Shown one piece after another: positions 13,529 through 21,049 of a stretch of 23,967 nt of DNA. The DNA is from an uncultured Oscillospiraceae bacterium (GTDB taxonomy: Bacteria; Bacillota; Clostridia; Oscillospirales; Acutalibacteraceae), in NCBI GenBank assembly GCA_900543555.1, contig UQRL01000038.1, forward strand, positions 1-23,967, written 5' to 3'. Each line of letters begins with the position of its first letter. Within the stretch, counting starts at the first letter, position 1. The notes under the pieces were generated by a model. It had not been told where the DNA came from and ran no database searches. It saw only the letters and a program-made list of their open reading frames with translations. A program made the position numbers and the translations under genes.

Positions 13529-14437
13529 ATGAACTGCGCATTTTGGAAACGGCTGATGGAAGAGACCGGTTTTCCAGAGGAGGCCAAAGCAGAAGTTCTG
13601 CGCTGCGGGGAATTCCTGCGGCAAAACGGACAGGAAGAGGCCCTGGACGGCGCTGTGGAATTCTTCTATTGCCACGACCTGGACATGAAGCTGGTGGAGC
13701 CCCTGCTGGAGGATCTCTCTCAGGAGAGCGGCGTGAATCTCTACACCCTGTGGCTGCTGTTCCTGCTGGAGGCCGCTGTGCCCGCCAAAGAGCTGTACCG
13801 CCAGAAAGGTGTGCCGGAACGGGTGTTCTGGGATACCTTCGCGGATCTGAAGTACAAGGTGCTGGAGTGCAAGGCGGTGCAGGGCGTGTGGGGGAACTTT
13901 GTCTCTTCCTGGTATCCTATCTTCTACTCTGGGGACATTGTAAAGCTGGGCCGGCTGGAGTATGAGGACATTCCCTATCCCTGGGAAACCCCCTATGAGA
14001 AACACGGCCTGGTGGTAAAGAAGGGGGACCCGGTGAAAAACATCCACATCCCCTCCAGCGGGGAGCCCTTCGACCTGCCCGCCCGGCTGGACTCCTACAA
14101 GCGGGCCTACGGCTTTTTCCGGGAGGAGCTGCAAGGCGGGCCCCTGGTGTGCGTGTGCCACTCCTGGCTGCTGTACCCCCAAAACCGCCAGGTCCTCTCC
14201 CCCTCCTCCAATATCGTCAGCTTCCAGGAGGATTTCGACCTGGTGGGCTGGGAAGAGACGGAGACCTTCGGCGACACCTGGCGGGTCTTTGGGGCGGCAA
14301 GCCGGGGACCTCTGGAGAACCTGCCGGAGGGCACCTCTATGCAGCGGGGCTTCAAACGCTGGCTGCTGGAAGGACACAAGACCGGCGAGGGCCGGGGCGT
14401 GCTGGTTTTTGACGGGAAAACGCTTCTCACCCGGTGA
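13529..14437 (+). CDS. Acyltransferase-domain protein (NAT_N/GNAT_C type)
   Basis: The 302-residue product resembles two-domain proteins with an N-terminal all-helical NAT_N domain (about 1-120) and a GNAT-like C-terminal domain. The C-terminal part has the typical pieces: LGRLEYE (about 137-143), a nearby HIPSSGEPFD, and CHSWLLYPQ followed by SPSSNIVSFQ (about 211-235). Such proteins are predicted acyltransferases with no assigned substrate. ATG 13529 follows GGGAGGAA. It lies 18 nt after dtd, and the next gene starts 11 nt after its stop, so the three form an operon. I am fairly sure of the family and make no claim on substrate. Confidence 0.75.
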   Translation: MNCAFWKRLMEETGFPEEAKAEVLRCGEFLRQNGQEEALDGAVEFFYCHDLDMKLVEPLLEDLSQESGVNLYTLWLLFLLEAAVPAKELYRQKGVPERVFWDTFADLKYKVLECKAVQGVWGNFVSSWYPIFYSGDIVKLGRLEYEDIPYPWETPYEKHGLVVKKGDPVKNIHIPSSGEPFDLPARLDSYKRAYGFFREELQGGPLVCVCHSWLLYPQNRQVLSPSSNIVSFQEDFDLVGWEETETFGDTWRVFGAASRGPLENLPEGTSMQRGFKRWLLEGHKTGEGRGVLVFDGKTLLTR

Positions 14438-14448
14438 AAGGAGCTCCC

Positions 14449-14829
14449 ATGGAACAGGACCTTCTCTTTCTTTTTGAAAAGTGCCCCGGCGCCCTTCCCC
14501 TGTACCATGCCTTGGAGGAAAGGCTCCGGGAGGCGGTGCCCGGCATGGCGGTGAAGGTGGGCAAGAGCCAGGCCAGCTTTTACCTGCGCCGCCAATTCGG
14601 CTGTGCCTCTCTGCTGGCCGCCAAGCGGAAGAAGGACCGGCCGGACCCCTATCTGACCGTGACCTTTGGCCTGGCCTATCCGGTGGAGAGCCCCCGCATT
14701 GCCGTGAAGACCGAGCCCTACCCCAACCGCTGGACCCATCATGTGGTCCTCGGCAGCGTGGAGGAGATCGACGAAGAGCTGCTGGGGTGGCTGCAGGAGG
14801 CGGCAGAGTTTGCCGCCTCGAAAAGATAA
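14449..14829 (+). CDS. DUF5655 protein
   Basis: This 126-residue soluble protein matches DUF5655: KVGKSQASFYLRRQFGCAS near residues 36-54, a KKDRPDPYLTVTFGL segment, then RWTHHVVLGSVEEID. These short proteins occur alone or fused to other domains and have no firm function. I chose ATG 14449, preceded by AAAGGAG with 5-nt spacing; an in-frame ATG five codons upstream overlaps the previous gene's stop. It is the last gene of the dtd unit and is followed by a terminator. Confidence 0.8.
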   Translation: MEQDLLFLFEKCPGALPLYHALEERLREAVPGMAVKVGKSQASFYLRRQFGCASLLAAKRKKDRPDPYLTVTFGLAYPVESPRIAVKTEPYPNRWTHHVVLGSVEEIDEELLGWLQEAAEFAASKR

Positions 14830-14857
14830 GCAGGGATATTTTCCCAAGCGGGCATGG

Positions 14858-14887
14858 AAAAAGGCATCCCCAGTGGGATGCCTTTTT
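14858..14887 (+). terminator. Terminator of the dtd operon
   Basis: A 13-bp stem (AAAAAGGCATCCC at 14858-14870 with 14875-14887) has a CAGT loop and ends in TTTTT. It lies about 30 nt after the DUF5655 stop. Confidence 0.88.
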
Positions 14888-14900
14888 CTGCATTTGATGC

Positions 14901-14934
14901 AAAAACAAGACCGGCGGTGAAGCCGGCCTTGTTT
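14901..14934 (-). terminator. Terminator of the small membrane protein gene
   Basis: A 7-bp and a 5-bp stem separated by one mismatch (14903-14915 with 14922-14934) are followed on the minus strand by TTTTT. It is placed 30 nt after the stop of the minus-strand gene ending at 14964 and is convergent with the dtd terminator. Confidence 0.8.
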
Positions 14935-14963
14935 CGAGGTAAAATATGAAAGGACGAAAACCC

Positions 14964-15335
14964 TTATACTCTGTTTCTGCCTGAAAAGGCCATGTCCGCG
15001 CGGGGGATGTAGCTGTGTCTCCCCTGTGGGGCCCTGCGCCCCCGCCGTCTCTCCCGGCGGTAAAGCAGCAACCCGCCAGCTACAAAGGCCAGCACCACCA
15101 CAAACCCAGCGATGCAAGCCAGAGGCGAAGCCGCCCAGCGCGAAGGGATGGAAGCGGACAGCTCACCCGCAGAGGCGTTCCCTGCGGCCGCCTGCGTGTC
15201 CTCCACCACCTGGGCCGCTGCTGCGGTAGGGTCTGCCTGCGCCTGTGAGACCAGGCTGAGAGCCATTACCGTACACACCGTCAGCACCAGCACCAACAGG
15301 AAGGTGAGAAGATTTTGCAGCGTCTTTTTCCGCAT
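14964..15335 (-). CDS. Small exported or membrane protein, unknown
   Basis: This 123-residue protein has an N-terminal hydrophobic segment (about 9-31) ending in a plausible signal cleavage site SQAQA before Asp35. An Ala-rich, Ser/Thr-containing extracellular stretch follows (35-69). A second hydrophobic helix (about 71-92) precedes a strongly basic YRRERRRGRR and a 23-residue cytoplasmic tail. There is no LPXTG motif. ATG 15335 lies 9 nt after AAAGGAG. It is monocistronic and sits behind direct repeats that look like WalR/PhoP boxes, so a role at the cell envelope is likely. It has no family assignment I can make. Confidence 0.7.
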   Translation of the reverse strand: MRKKTLQNLLTFLLVLVLTVCTVMALSLVSQAQADPTAAAAQVVEDTQAAAGNASAGELSASIPSRWAASPLACIAGFVVVLAFVAGGLLLYRRERRRGRRAPQGRHSYIPRADMAFSGRNRV

Positions 15336-15374
15336 CCCTGTACACTCCTTTCAGAAGGCCCTTCCCTGAGGAAG

Positions 15375-15411
15375 GTTACACTTCGATGACAAGTGTTACA
15401 ATTTGGTTACA
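15375..15411 (-). promoter_or_regulatory. Direct repeats resembling WalR/PhoP boxes
   Basis: Three exact GTTACA hexamers (plus strand) start at 15375, 15395 and 15406, and ATGACA is at 15386. On the minus strand the pair TGTAAC-5 nt-TGTAAC fits the WalR (YycF) consensus TGTWAH-5-TGTWAH; OmpR-family regulators such as PhoP also use 11-bp direct repeats. The cluster starts at the -10 element of the gene's promoter and runs downstream, so binding would probably repress. Confidence 0.5.
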
Positions 15412-15439
15412 TTTTAGCATGCCTTTTCCGAGAATGCAA
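15411..15439 (-). promoter_or_regulatory. Sigma-A promoter of the small membrane protein gene
   Basis: TTGCAT (15434-15439) and TAAAAT (15411-15416) are 17 nt apart on the minus strand. The leader is about 70 nt long and contains the direct repeats. The rest of the 336-nt gap between 15335 and 15672 holds only this regulatory DNA, AT-rich sequence and the rplL terminator. Confidence 0.6.
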
Positions 15440-15623
15440 CCCCCTTTTCCACAATTCAGAAAAATTCACAAACCATTCACAGTTGGCTACAAAATATAGG
15501 GGGTACGCCCTGGATTTTTCAAAGAAAACACAAAATTTGGGGCAACGCTGCGCCAAAGCACAACGAGCTGCCACCGAAATTTGCCCGCAGCGGGAAAATG
15601 CCCGCCGGCCAGCCTGGCAAAAG

Positions 15624-15654
15624 AAAAAGCCCGAGGGGAAACCCTCGGGCCTTT
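15624..15654 (-). terminator. Terminator after rplL
   Basis: A 9-bp stem (15629-15637 with 15642-15650) with a GAAA loop is followed by TTTTT on the minus strand. It closes the rplJ-rplL unit, so rpoB is not read from it as it is in many bacteria. Confidence 0.88.
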
Positions 15655-15671
15655 TGAACCGGTGGTGAAAC

Positions 15672-16049
15672 TTACTTCAGCTCAACCTCAGCGCCAGCCT
15701 CGGTCAGCTTGGTCTTGATGGACTCGGCGTCGTCCTTAGAAGCGCCCTCCTTGATGGTCTTGGGAGCCTCGTCAACCAGAGCCTTGGCTTCCTTCAGGCC
15801 CAGGCCGGTGATCTCCTTGACAACCTTGATGACGTTGATCTTGTTGGCGCCAGCGCTCTTCAGGACCACGTCGAACTCGGTCTTCTCCTCAGCAGCGGGA
15901 GCAGCAGCAGCGGGAGCAGCCACGGCAACAGCAGCGGGAGCAGCAGCGGAAACACCGAACTCCTCCTCCAGAGCCTTAACCAGCTCGGAGAGCTCCAGGA
16001 CGGTGAGGGACTTGACTTCTTCAATCAGGTTAGTGACCTTCTCAGACAT
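15672..16049 (-). CDS. rplL: Ribosomal protein bL12 (L7/L12)
   Basis: This 125-residue protein has the standard layout: an N-terminal dimerisation helix pair (1-35), an Ala-rich hinge (about 36-55) and the globular C-terminal domain with EKTEFDVVL and [11 protein letters not shown]. It forms the stalk that recruits translation GTPases. ATG 16049 follows GGAGG. It lies 69 nt after rplJ in the usual order and ends at a strong terminator. The Ala-rich hinge is encoded by GCA/GCG-like repeats that make the DNA low in complexity near 15890-15960. Confidence 0.98.
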   Translation of the reverse strand: MSEKVTNLIEEVKSLTVLELSELVKALEEEFGVSAAAPAAVAVAAPAAAAPAAEEKTEFDVVLKSAGANKINVIKVVKEITGLGLKEAKALVDEAPKTIKEGASKDDAESIKTKLTEAGAEVELK

Positions 16050-16118
16050 GATAAAATACCTCCATAAAATTTAGTGATAGGCAAAGAAATGAAACGGGGG
16101 AAATCTCCCCTGAGCGCT

Positions 16119-16649
16119 TTAGGCGCTCTGCTTCTCGGCAATGGCGTTGAGGGCGATGACCAGGCTGCGGAGAGTGCCGCTGCACACATTGGCAAAGCCC
16201 TGAATGGGGCCGTTCAAGCCGCCGAGCACCTGAGCCACCAGAACCTCCTTGGGGGGCAGCTTGGCCAGCTCGTCAATGCTCTTGGAATCCACCGTGTCGC
16301 CGTCAATAAAGCCGGCCTTCACCGTGAAATTCTCGTTGTCCTTGGCATAGTCGGAAAGGATCTTGGGGGCGTCCACATAGCCGTTCTCGCTGTAAGCGAT
16401 GGCGGTGGCGCCGTGGAGATGCTCCTCCAGGCCCTCGATGCCGGCCTCCTTAAAGGCCAGGCCAAGCAGGGTGTTCTTGACCACCTTGTACTCGCAGCCT
16501 GCCTCACGCAGCTGCTTGCGCAGTTTGGTGTCCTTTTCCACCGTGATGCCTTCATAGTTCACCAGCACGCCCACATTGGCCTTTTTAAAGTCCTCGGCCA
16601 GCTGTGCCACCTGCTGTCTCTTTTGTTCCAGAATCTTCTCGCTGGGCAA
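16119..16649 (-). CDS. rplJ: Ribosomal protein uL10
   Basis: This 176-residue protein is L10, which anchors L7/L12 dimers to 23S rRNA. Its N-terminal domain is typical, with VLVNYEGITVEKDTKLRKQL and VVKNTLLGLAF, and the C-terminal helix that binds L12 follows. The start is TTG 16649, with GGAGGTG about 8 nt upstream; no ATG fits better. It is the first gene after its own promoter and an L10 leader, through which L10 (with L12) represses the unit. The length and N-terminus are normal for Firmicutes. Confidence 0.97.
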   Translation of the reverse strand: MPSEKILEQKRQQVAQLAEDFKKANVGVLVNYEGITVEKDTKLRKQLREAGCEYKVVKNTLLGLAFKEAGIEGLEEHLHGATAIAYSENGYVDAPKILSDYAKDNENFTVKAGFIDGDTVDSKSIDELAKLPPKEVLVAQVLGGLNGPIQGFANVCSGTLRSLVIALNAIAEKQSA

Positions 16650-16675
16650 TTCGTTTCACCTCCGGGTCGTGAAAG

Positions 16676-16855
16676 TAGAAGTAAAAACGCCTTTCCGGGT
16701 TTCCTCGGAAAGGCGTTGCAAGCAAATTACAGAAGGGGAAAGCGCCATGCAGGCACCCCTGACAGAAGCACAGCCCTGTCATTCTTCTTTGCTCGTCTTT
16801 CCTCGGCAGGCCGGACAAAACCGTTTACAAACCTGCTGTCTTTGGATGGACAGCT
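16676..16855 (-). ncRNA. L10 leader (autoregulatory mRNA element)
   Basis: The minus-strand leader has the conserved pieces of the L10 leader: GACAGCAGG and its partner CCTGCCGAGGAAAGACGA around 16797-16840, which form the kink-turn-like L10 binding site. An intrinsic terminator hairpin at 16683-16717 (12-bp stem, then TTTTT) precedes rplJ. L10 binding should favour attenuation. The outer boundaries are approximate. Confidence 0.85.
16683..16717 (-). terminator. Attenuator of the L10 leader
   Basis: A perfect 12-bp stem (16686-16697 with 16706-16717) with an 8-nt loop is followed by TTTTT on the minus strand, about 35 nt before rplJ. It is the regulated terminator of the leader. Confidence 0.82.
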
Positions 16856-16860
16856 TTGTT

Positions 16861-16890
16861 ATTATAGCAAATGTTGCTGGGCCTTGTCAA
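16861..16890 (-). promoter_or_regulatory. Sigma-A promoter of rplJ-rplL
   Basis: A consensus TTGACA (16885-16890) and TATAAT (16861-16866) are 18 nt apart on the minus strand, just after rplA. rplJ-rplL can thus be transcribed separately from rplK-rplA. Confidence 0.88.
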
Positions 16891-16911
16891 GCCCTAAGCC
16901 GCTTATTTATC

Positions 16912-17604
16912 TCAGATAAACTTGGCGGGGTTGATCTTCACGCCGGGGCCCATGGTGGCGCTGACCACGCAGGAGCGGACATACTGGCCCTTGGCCGCAG
17001 AGGGCTTGGCCTTCACAATGGCGTCCATCAGGGTGTCGAAGTTCTCCTGAAGCTTCTCCACGCCGAAGGAGACCTTGCCGATGGGGCAGTGGATGATGTT
17101 GGTCTTGTCCAGACGGTACTCGATCTTACCAGCCTTGGCCTCGGACACAGCCTTGCCGATATCGGGGGTGACGGTGCCGGCCTTGGGGTTGGGCATCAAG
17201 CCGCGGGGACCAAGCAGACGGCCCAGACGGCCCACCAGGCCCATCATGTCGGGGGTGGTGATCAGCACGTCGAAATCCATCCAGTTTTCAGACTGGATCT
17301 TCTGCACCATTTCCTCGCCGCCCACATAATCAGCGCCGGCAGCCTTGGCGTCCTCTTCCTTCTCGGGCTTGCAGATGGCCAGCACACGCACGCTCTTGCC
17401 AGTGCCGTTGGGCAGCACAATGGCGCCACGGACCTGCTGGTCGGCATGACGGCCGTCCACGCCCAGCTTTACATGAAGCTCGACGGTCTCATCGAACTTG
17501 GCAGTGCCAGTTTTCACGCAGATGTCCAGCGCCTCAGCGGTATCGTAGACCTTGCTGCGGTCGATGAGCTTGGCGCCTTCCACATATTTTTTACCGTGTT
17601 TCAT
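16912..17604 (-). CDS. rplA: Ribosomal protein uL1
   Basis: This 230-residue protein has the normal L1 length. It shows the N-terminal [17 protein letters not shown], the central [10 protein letters not shown] and the family motif [15 protein letters not shown] (about 162-176). It forms the L1 stalk that moves E-site tRNA and can bind its own mRNA as a translational repressor. The ATG at 17604 follows a GGAGG-like site (AAAGAGAG...). It lies 56 nt after rplK, in the standard rplK-rplA order. No terminator lies between it and the rplJ promoter, so read-through is possible. Confidence 0.98.
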   Translation of the reverse strand: MKHGKKYVEGAKLIDRSKVYDTAEALDICVKTGTAKFDETVELHVKLGVDGRHADQQVRGAIVLPNGTGKSVRVLAICKPEKEEDAKAAGADYVGGEEMVQKIQSENWMDFDVLITTPDMMGLVGRLGRLLGPRGLMPNPKAGTVTPDIGKAVSEAKAGKIEYRLDKTNIIHCPIGKVSFGVEKLQENFDTLMDAIVKAKPSAAKGQYVRSCVVSATMGPGVKINPAKFI

Positions 17605-17660
17605 TCTCTCTTTCCTCCAGTGGTAAATATCGGATTACTAGATTTCCTCCCACTCGGGAA

Positions 17661-18086
17661 TCAATCGACTACTTCGATACCCATGCTGCGGGCAGTGCCG
17701 GCGATCATGCTCATGGCGCTCTCCACAGAAGAGGCGTTGAGGTCGGGCATTTTCTGCTCGGCGATCTTCTGCACCTGCTCGCGGGTGATCTTGGCGACCT
17801 TCTTCTTGTTGGGCTCACCGGAGGCCGTCTCGATCCCGCAGGCCTTCTTGATCAGCACAGCGGCCGGAGGGGTCTTGGTGATAAAGGTGAAAGAACGGTC
17901 CGCATAGACCGTGATGACGACGGGGATGATAAGGCCCACGTCATTCTTGGTACGCTCGTTGAATTCCTTGGTGAACGCCATAATGTTCACGCCATGCTGG
18001 CCGAGCGCGGGGCCGACAGGCGGTGCCGGAGTCGCTTTGCCGGCAGGGATCTGGAGCTTGATAAAGCCCGTAACCTTCTGAGCCAT
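17661..18086 (-). CDS. rplK: Ribosomal protein uL11
   Basis: This 141-residue protein is L11 with its usual length. The N-terminal domain reads [27 protein letters not shown], followed by a C-terminal rRNA-binding domain ending [12 protein letters not shown]. It forms the GTPase-associated centre on 23S rRNA and takes part in the stringent response. ATG 18086 lies about 6 nt after GGAGGTG. A 160-nt hairpin-rich spacer separates it from nusG. Confidence 0.98.
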   Translation of the reverse strand: MAQKVTGFIKLQIPAGKATPAPPVGPALGQHGVNIMAFTKEFNERTKNDVGLIIPVVITVYADRSFTFITKTPPAAVLIKKACGIETASGEPNKKKVAKITREQVQKIAEQKMPDLNASSVESAMSMIAGTARSMGIEVVD

Positions 18087-18120
18087 TTGTTTGCACCTCC
18101 AAAATTCGTGGTGGATGACG

Positions 18121-18229
18121 GCGCGGCTGTGAGAAAGATTTCAGCCGTGCCTCCCACAGGGGCAATGCCCCTCGCAAAAGCGGGCGCGCCCGCTTGCTGC
18201 CTTACACATTGTTCCGCGAGAAAGCGCGG
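18121..18229 (-). promoter_or_regulatory. Hairpin cluster between nusG and rplK
   Basis: Four stems lie in a row: 18121-18129 with 18142-18150 (9 bp, one G-U), 18159-18163 with 18167-18171, the 16-bp perfect palindrome AGCGGGCGCGCCCGCT at 18179-18194, and 18214-18218 with 18225-18229. On the minus strand the palindrome runs into TTTTG, giving a weak terminator-like look. It may be a processing or translational control region of rplK-rplA; no known leader consensus is recognised. Confidence 0.4.
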
Positions 18230-18246
18230 CCTTTCTTGCTGGAAGA

Positions 18247-18771
18247 TCAGTCCACAGGTTCGGCCTGGTCCAGCTCCAGCTCGACGGGGGTTTCCCTGCC
18301 GAACATGGAAACGGTGACCCGCACGCGGTTTTTCTCCACGTCCAGCTCCTCCACCGTGCCGACAAAGCCCTCCAAGGGCCCGTCCACGATGTTGACGGAG
18401 TCGCCCACCTTATAGCTGACCTCCACTTCCCGCTTTTCAATGCCCAGCCGGGCCACCTCGTCCTCCGTCAGCGGGATCGGCTTGGAGGAAGGACCCACAA
18501 AGCCTGTGCAGCCGCGGATGTTCCGCACCGCATACCAGGATTCGTCCGTCATCACCATTTTTACGATGACATAGCCGGGGAAGATCTTGCGTTCTACTTC
18601 CTTGCGCTTGCCCGATTCAGTGATCTCTGTCACCGTCTCTGTGGGCACGCGGATCTCTTGGATCAGATCTTGCAGTTGGCGGTTCTCCACCGTTTTTTCC
18701 AGGTTTGAGGCAACCTTGTTCTCATACCCGGAGTAGGTGTGCACCACATACCATTTTGCTTCTTCAGCCAT
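18247..18771 (-). CDS. nusG: Transcription factor NusG
   Basis: The 174-residue protein has the NGN domain starting AKWYVVHTYSGYENKVASNLEK and containing KRKEVERKIFPGYVIVKM, then a C-terminal KOW domain with VGDSVNIVDGPLEGFVGTVEEL. It binds RNA polymerase and the ribosome and regulates pausing and transcription-translation coupling. ATG 18771 follows GGAGGTAGCAG. It lies 31 nt after secE and is normal in length and motifs. Confidence 0.98.
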   Translation of the reverse strand: MAEEAKWYVVHTYSGYENKVASNLEKTVENRQLQDLIQEIRVPTETVTEITESGKRKEVERKIFPGYVIVKMVMTDESWYAVRNIRGCTGFVGPSSKPIPLTEDEVARLGIEKREVEVSYKVGDSVNIVDGPLEGFVGTVEELDVEKNRVRVTVSMFGRETPVELELDQAEPVD

Positions 18772-18802
18772 CTGCTACCTCCGCTTTCCTGTGAGACTTC
18801 CG

Positions 18803-19039
18803 TTACCCGGCCACGTTCATCACAAGGCCCAGCAGGTTCATAAACACGGTGTCCAGCAGGAAAACGAACAAGGCCACCACCAGAATGGTCACCAGCACCA
18901 CGCCGGTGTTTTTAAAGGTTGCCTTGGGGGTGGGCCACACGATCTTCTTGATCTCGCCCTTGCAGTCGCGGAAGAATTTGGCCACACGCTTAAAGAAGCG
19001 GACAAAGCCGTTCTCTTTCTTCTTGACGTTCTCAGCCAT
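18803..19039 (-). CDS. secE: Protein translocase subunit SecE
   Basis: This 78-residue protein has the conserved amphipathic segment ending in EIKKIVWPTPKATFKNT (about 29-45) and a single transmembrane helix (about 46-70), the short SecE form of Gram-positive bacteria. It stabilises SecY in the membrane. ATG 19039 follows GGAGGAC. It lies 12 nt after rpmG in the standard rpmG-secE-nusG order. Confidence 0.97.
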   Translation of the reverse strand: MAENVKKKENGFVRFFKRVAKFFRDCKGEIKKIVWPTPKATFKNTGVVLVTILVVALFVFLLDTVFMNLLGLVMNVAG

Positions 19040-19051
19040 GTCCTCCGCTCC

Positions 19052-19201
19052 TTACTTGGTTTCCCTGTGCAGGGTGTGTTTCCGGCAGAACCTGCAGTAC
19101 TTGTTCATTTCCAGTCTGTCGGGATCGTTCTTCTTGTTCTTTTTGGTGTTGTAGTTTCTCTGCTTGCACTCAGTGCAGGCCAGCACAACCTTCACTCTCA
19201 T
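19052..19201 (-). CDS. rpmG: Ribosomal protein bL33 (zinc form)
   Basis: This 49-residue protein contains CTEC (10-13) and CRFC (36-39), so it is the zinc-ribbon C+ type of L33. ATG 19201 lies 8 nt after GGGAGGTG; the longer in-frame upstream extension has no ribosome binding site and is not protein-like. It is the first gene of the rpmG-secE-nusG-rplK-rplA unit. Confidence 0.96.
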   Translation of the reverse strand: MRVKVVLACTECKQRNYNTKKNKKNDPDRLEMNKYCRFCRKHTLHRETK

Positions 19202-19275
19202 TTTGTCGGCACCTCCCGTTTTACGGAAAAATTTTGGGGGCTTTTTGCCCCGGCCTCCCTCGGAAAAACAGGCAC

Positions 19276-19300
19276 AAAAAAAGAACCTCTTTTTCGAGGT
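19276..19300 (-). terminator. Possible attenuator in the rpmG leader
   Basis: On the minus strand a 5-bp stem (ACCTC with GAGGT, 6-nt loop) is followed 2 nt later by TTTTTTT, about 10 nt downstream of the promoter's -10. The stem is short, so it may be a weak attenuator or chance. Confidence 0.35.
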
Positions 19301-19306
19301 GTTACC

Positions 19307-19336
19307 AGTATAGCACAACAGCCTCTCCCTTGTCAA
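19307..19336 (-). promoter_or_regulatory. Sigma-A promoter of rpmG-secE-nusG
   Basis: A consensus TTGACA (19331-19336) and TATACT (19307-19312) are 18 nt apart on the minus strand. The leader before rpmG is about 100 nt. The promoter is divergent from the one at 19383. Confidence 0.85.
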
Positions 19337-19382
19337 GGAAGATTTCCCCGGCAAACGGGGGATTTTCCCGCGAAAAAAGCCT

Positions 19383-19412
19383 TTGACAAGCCCAGGGGTG
19401 CTTTGCTATAAT
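19383..19412 (+). promoter_or_regulatory. Sigma-A promoter of the YczE-like gene
   Basis: A consensus TTGACA (19383-19388) and TATAAT (19407-19412) are 18 nt apart, 55 nt before the start codon. The leader can form a CCGCG/CGCGG hairpin (19429-19445). Confidence 0.85.
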
Positions 19413-19466
19413 GCAGGACGAAAGTATGCCGCGCTGTGAACGCGGAGAGAGCCTGGTGAAAGGGAC

Positions 19467-20153
19467 ATGAAGCTTCCGGACCATTTTCGAAAACGGGTGG
19501 GCATGACCACCATAGGCGTGACCTTATGCGCCATTGCTGTGGGCTTTTTTAAATGCTCCAGCTTTGGGGTGGACCCCTTTCAAAGCTTTGCCCAGGGCGT
19601 GTGGGGGCGTTTCTTTGAAAGCTTTGCCAGCTATGGGGTGTATTATATGGTGCTCAGCGGGCTGATGCTGGCCCTGGACCTGCTGATTGCCCGCAGCTAC
19701 ATGGGAATTGCCACCCTGGTGAACATGTTCCTGACAGGATATATTGTGGACTTCAGCGTGTGGGCCATCCACAGCCTGTTCCCCGCACCGGGCCTGCTTG
19801 CCCGCATTGTCTTTCTGGCGGTGGGGGTTCTGGTTATGTGCTTTGCCTCTTCCCTCTACATGACCTCCAACCTGGGGGTCTCTGTCTATGACGCCATCCC
19901 CATTGTCATCGCGGAGAAACGGCGGTGGCCCTTCCGGTTTGTGCGCATCGGCTGCGACCTGGTCTGCGTGGCCATTGGCGCCCTTTCCGGGCTGCTGCCG
20001 GGGGTGGGCACCTTGATTACCGCGCTTTTCATGGGGCCGCTGATCGAGGTGTTCAACCACAGCTTCTCCCTCCCCTTCCTCTATGGCAAAGGGAATGTCC
20101 ACAAGCTGGGCAAGGGCTCAAACTCAAAGGGGAGCGGAGCACAGGCAAAATAA
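19467..20153 (+). CDS. YczE/YitT-like membrane protein
   Basis: The 228-residue protein has about five to six hydrophobic helices. FFKCSSFGVDPFQSFAQGV lies near residues 27-45, and a similar LYMTSNLGVSVYDAIPIVIAE lies in the second half. This repeated pattern is typical of the YczE/YyaS/YitT family of inner-membrane proteins of unknown role. The C-terminus is a short hydrophilic tail (GKGNVHKLGKGSNSKG). ATG 19467 follows GAAAGGGAC. It is monocistronic, with its own promoter and terminator. Confidence 0.85.
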   Translation: MKLPDHFRKRVGMTTIGVTLCAIAVGFFKCSSFGVDPFQSFAQGVWGRFFESFASYGVYYMVLSGLMLALDLLIARSYMGIATLVNMFLTGYIVDFSVWAIHSLFPAPGLLARIVFLAVGVLVMCFASSLYMTSNLGVSVYDAIPIVIAEKRRWPFRFVRIGCDLVCVAIGALSGLLPGVGTLITALFMGPLIEVFNHSFSLPFLYGKGNVHKLGKGSNSKGSGAQAK

Positions 20154-20198
20154 AAAGAAGGGATGCAGCGGCGCGCCGCCGGGCATCCCTTCTTTTTT
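20152..20198. terminator. Bidirectional terminator
   Basis: A long stem (AAAAAGAAGGGATGC at 20152-20166 with 20183-20197) has an inner GGCG/CGCC element and is flanked by A and T runs. It ends both the YczE-like gene and the convergent minus-strand gene at 20243. Confidence 0.88.
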
Positions 20199-20242
20199 GC
20201 GCTTGACGGAGGAGAGGCGCCCCCGCCGGAACATGGCAAGGC

Positions 20243-21049
20243 TTAGTGCTTGTTGTCCAAGGGCTTTGCCACAACTTTCTTTTTCTTCTTTTTCTTTTCG
20301 GGCTTGATCTTCTTCCCCTTCAGGCGGCGGCTGTATTTGGTGCTCTTCTGCAGCTCTTCCCCCAGGCGCTCCTGCACAGCCTGGAAAGCGCTGTCCGAGA
20401 GGGAATTGAGCAGGGTGATCGCCGCCAGGGAACGGGTATCCAAATCGCCGTTTGCGTACATGTCATCCAGCAGGGAGCACAGCTTTTTCATGGGGTCGCT
20501 GTTGGGGTACTTCTGGGCCAGGTCCTCGCAGCGGGGCACCACATGGGCCTTGATAAAGGTTGCAAACCGCACCTGCCCATAGACGATCTTCTCCTCATTG
20601 AGCTCATCCTTCAGCTCGGGGAAAATGTTCACCAGCCGGTTCATAAAGAACAGCGGGTCCACCACCCGGTCCCCGTCCTTCTTGCTGCGGTGCTTCTGCT
20701 GCACCAGGGCCACGCGCTTGGGGCCCTGCACCACCTCTAAAAAGTCATTGAGAATGCTCTCCGCGTCGGCCCGCGTGCCCTCCCGCTCATCAAAAAGCCA
20801 AAGGGAAAGGCCGCGCCAATCCCCGGGCTCACCGCCCTCCTTCAGGGTGGTAGAGCGCAGCTGGAAGCGCTGGTGGGCCCGCTCGTACAGCAGGCTGTAG
20901 GCCACATCCTCTGTGGTAAACATCACCGCCCGGCCGGCGGGGTCCTCCAGGGGGACGGCCTCGCTAAAGCCCTGCTTCGCAAGCTCCTCCTGCAGGCCCT
21001 TCTCTATCAGTTCAAAGGCGTCAAAATTCAAAATGATCCACTCCAACAT
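20243..21049 (-). CDS. Hypothetical protein with lysine-rich tail
   Basis: The 268-residue protein is soluble and mostly helical in appearance, with no signal or membrane segment. The last 25 residues are very basic, with seven consecutive lysines (252-258), suggesting binding to nucleic acid or a membrane surface. I do not recognise the family; the central region (FFMNRLVNIFPELKDEL) looks conserved in style. ATG 21049 has no Shine-Dalgarno sequence in front: the stretch before it is the palindrome CGCCATGGCG. The promoter gives a leader of only about 25 nt, so translation initiation may be unusual. A bidirectional terminator follows. Confidence 0.7.
   Translation of the reverse strand: MLEWIILNFDAFELIEKGLQEELAKQGFSEAVPLEDPAGRAVMFTTEDVAYSLLYERAHQRFQLRSTTLKEGGEPGDWRGLSLWLFDEREGTRADAESILNDFLEVVQGPKRVALVQQKHRSKKDGDRVVDPLFFMNRLVNIFPELKDELNEEKIVYGQVRFATFIKAHVVPRCEDLAQKYPNSDPMKKLCSLLDDMYANGDLDTRSLAAITLLNSLSDSAFQAVQERLGEELQKSTKYSRRLKGKKIKPEKKKKKKKVVAKPLDNKH

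Noticed and set aside
13451..14908. 485-codon minus-strand open frame
   Set aside because: It covers the acyltransferase and DUF5655 genes, runs through the terminator at 14858-14887, is low-complexity, and has no start signals.
19052..19354. 100-codon extended version of the rpmG reading frame
   Set aside because: The upstream part runs through the promoter and leader; only the 49-codon form has a ribosome binding site and L33 sequence.
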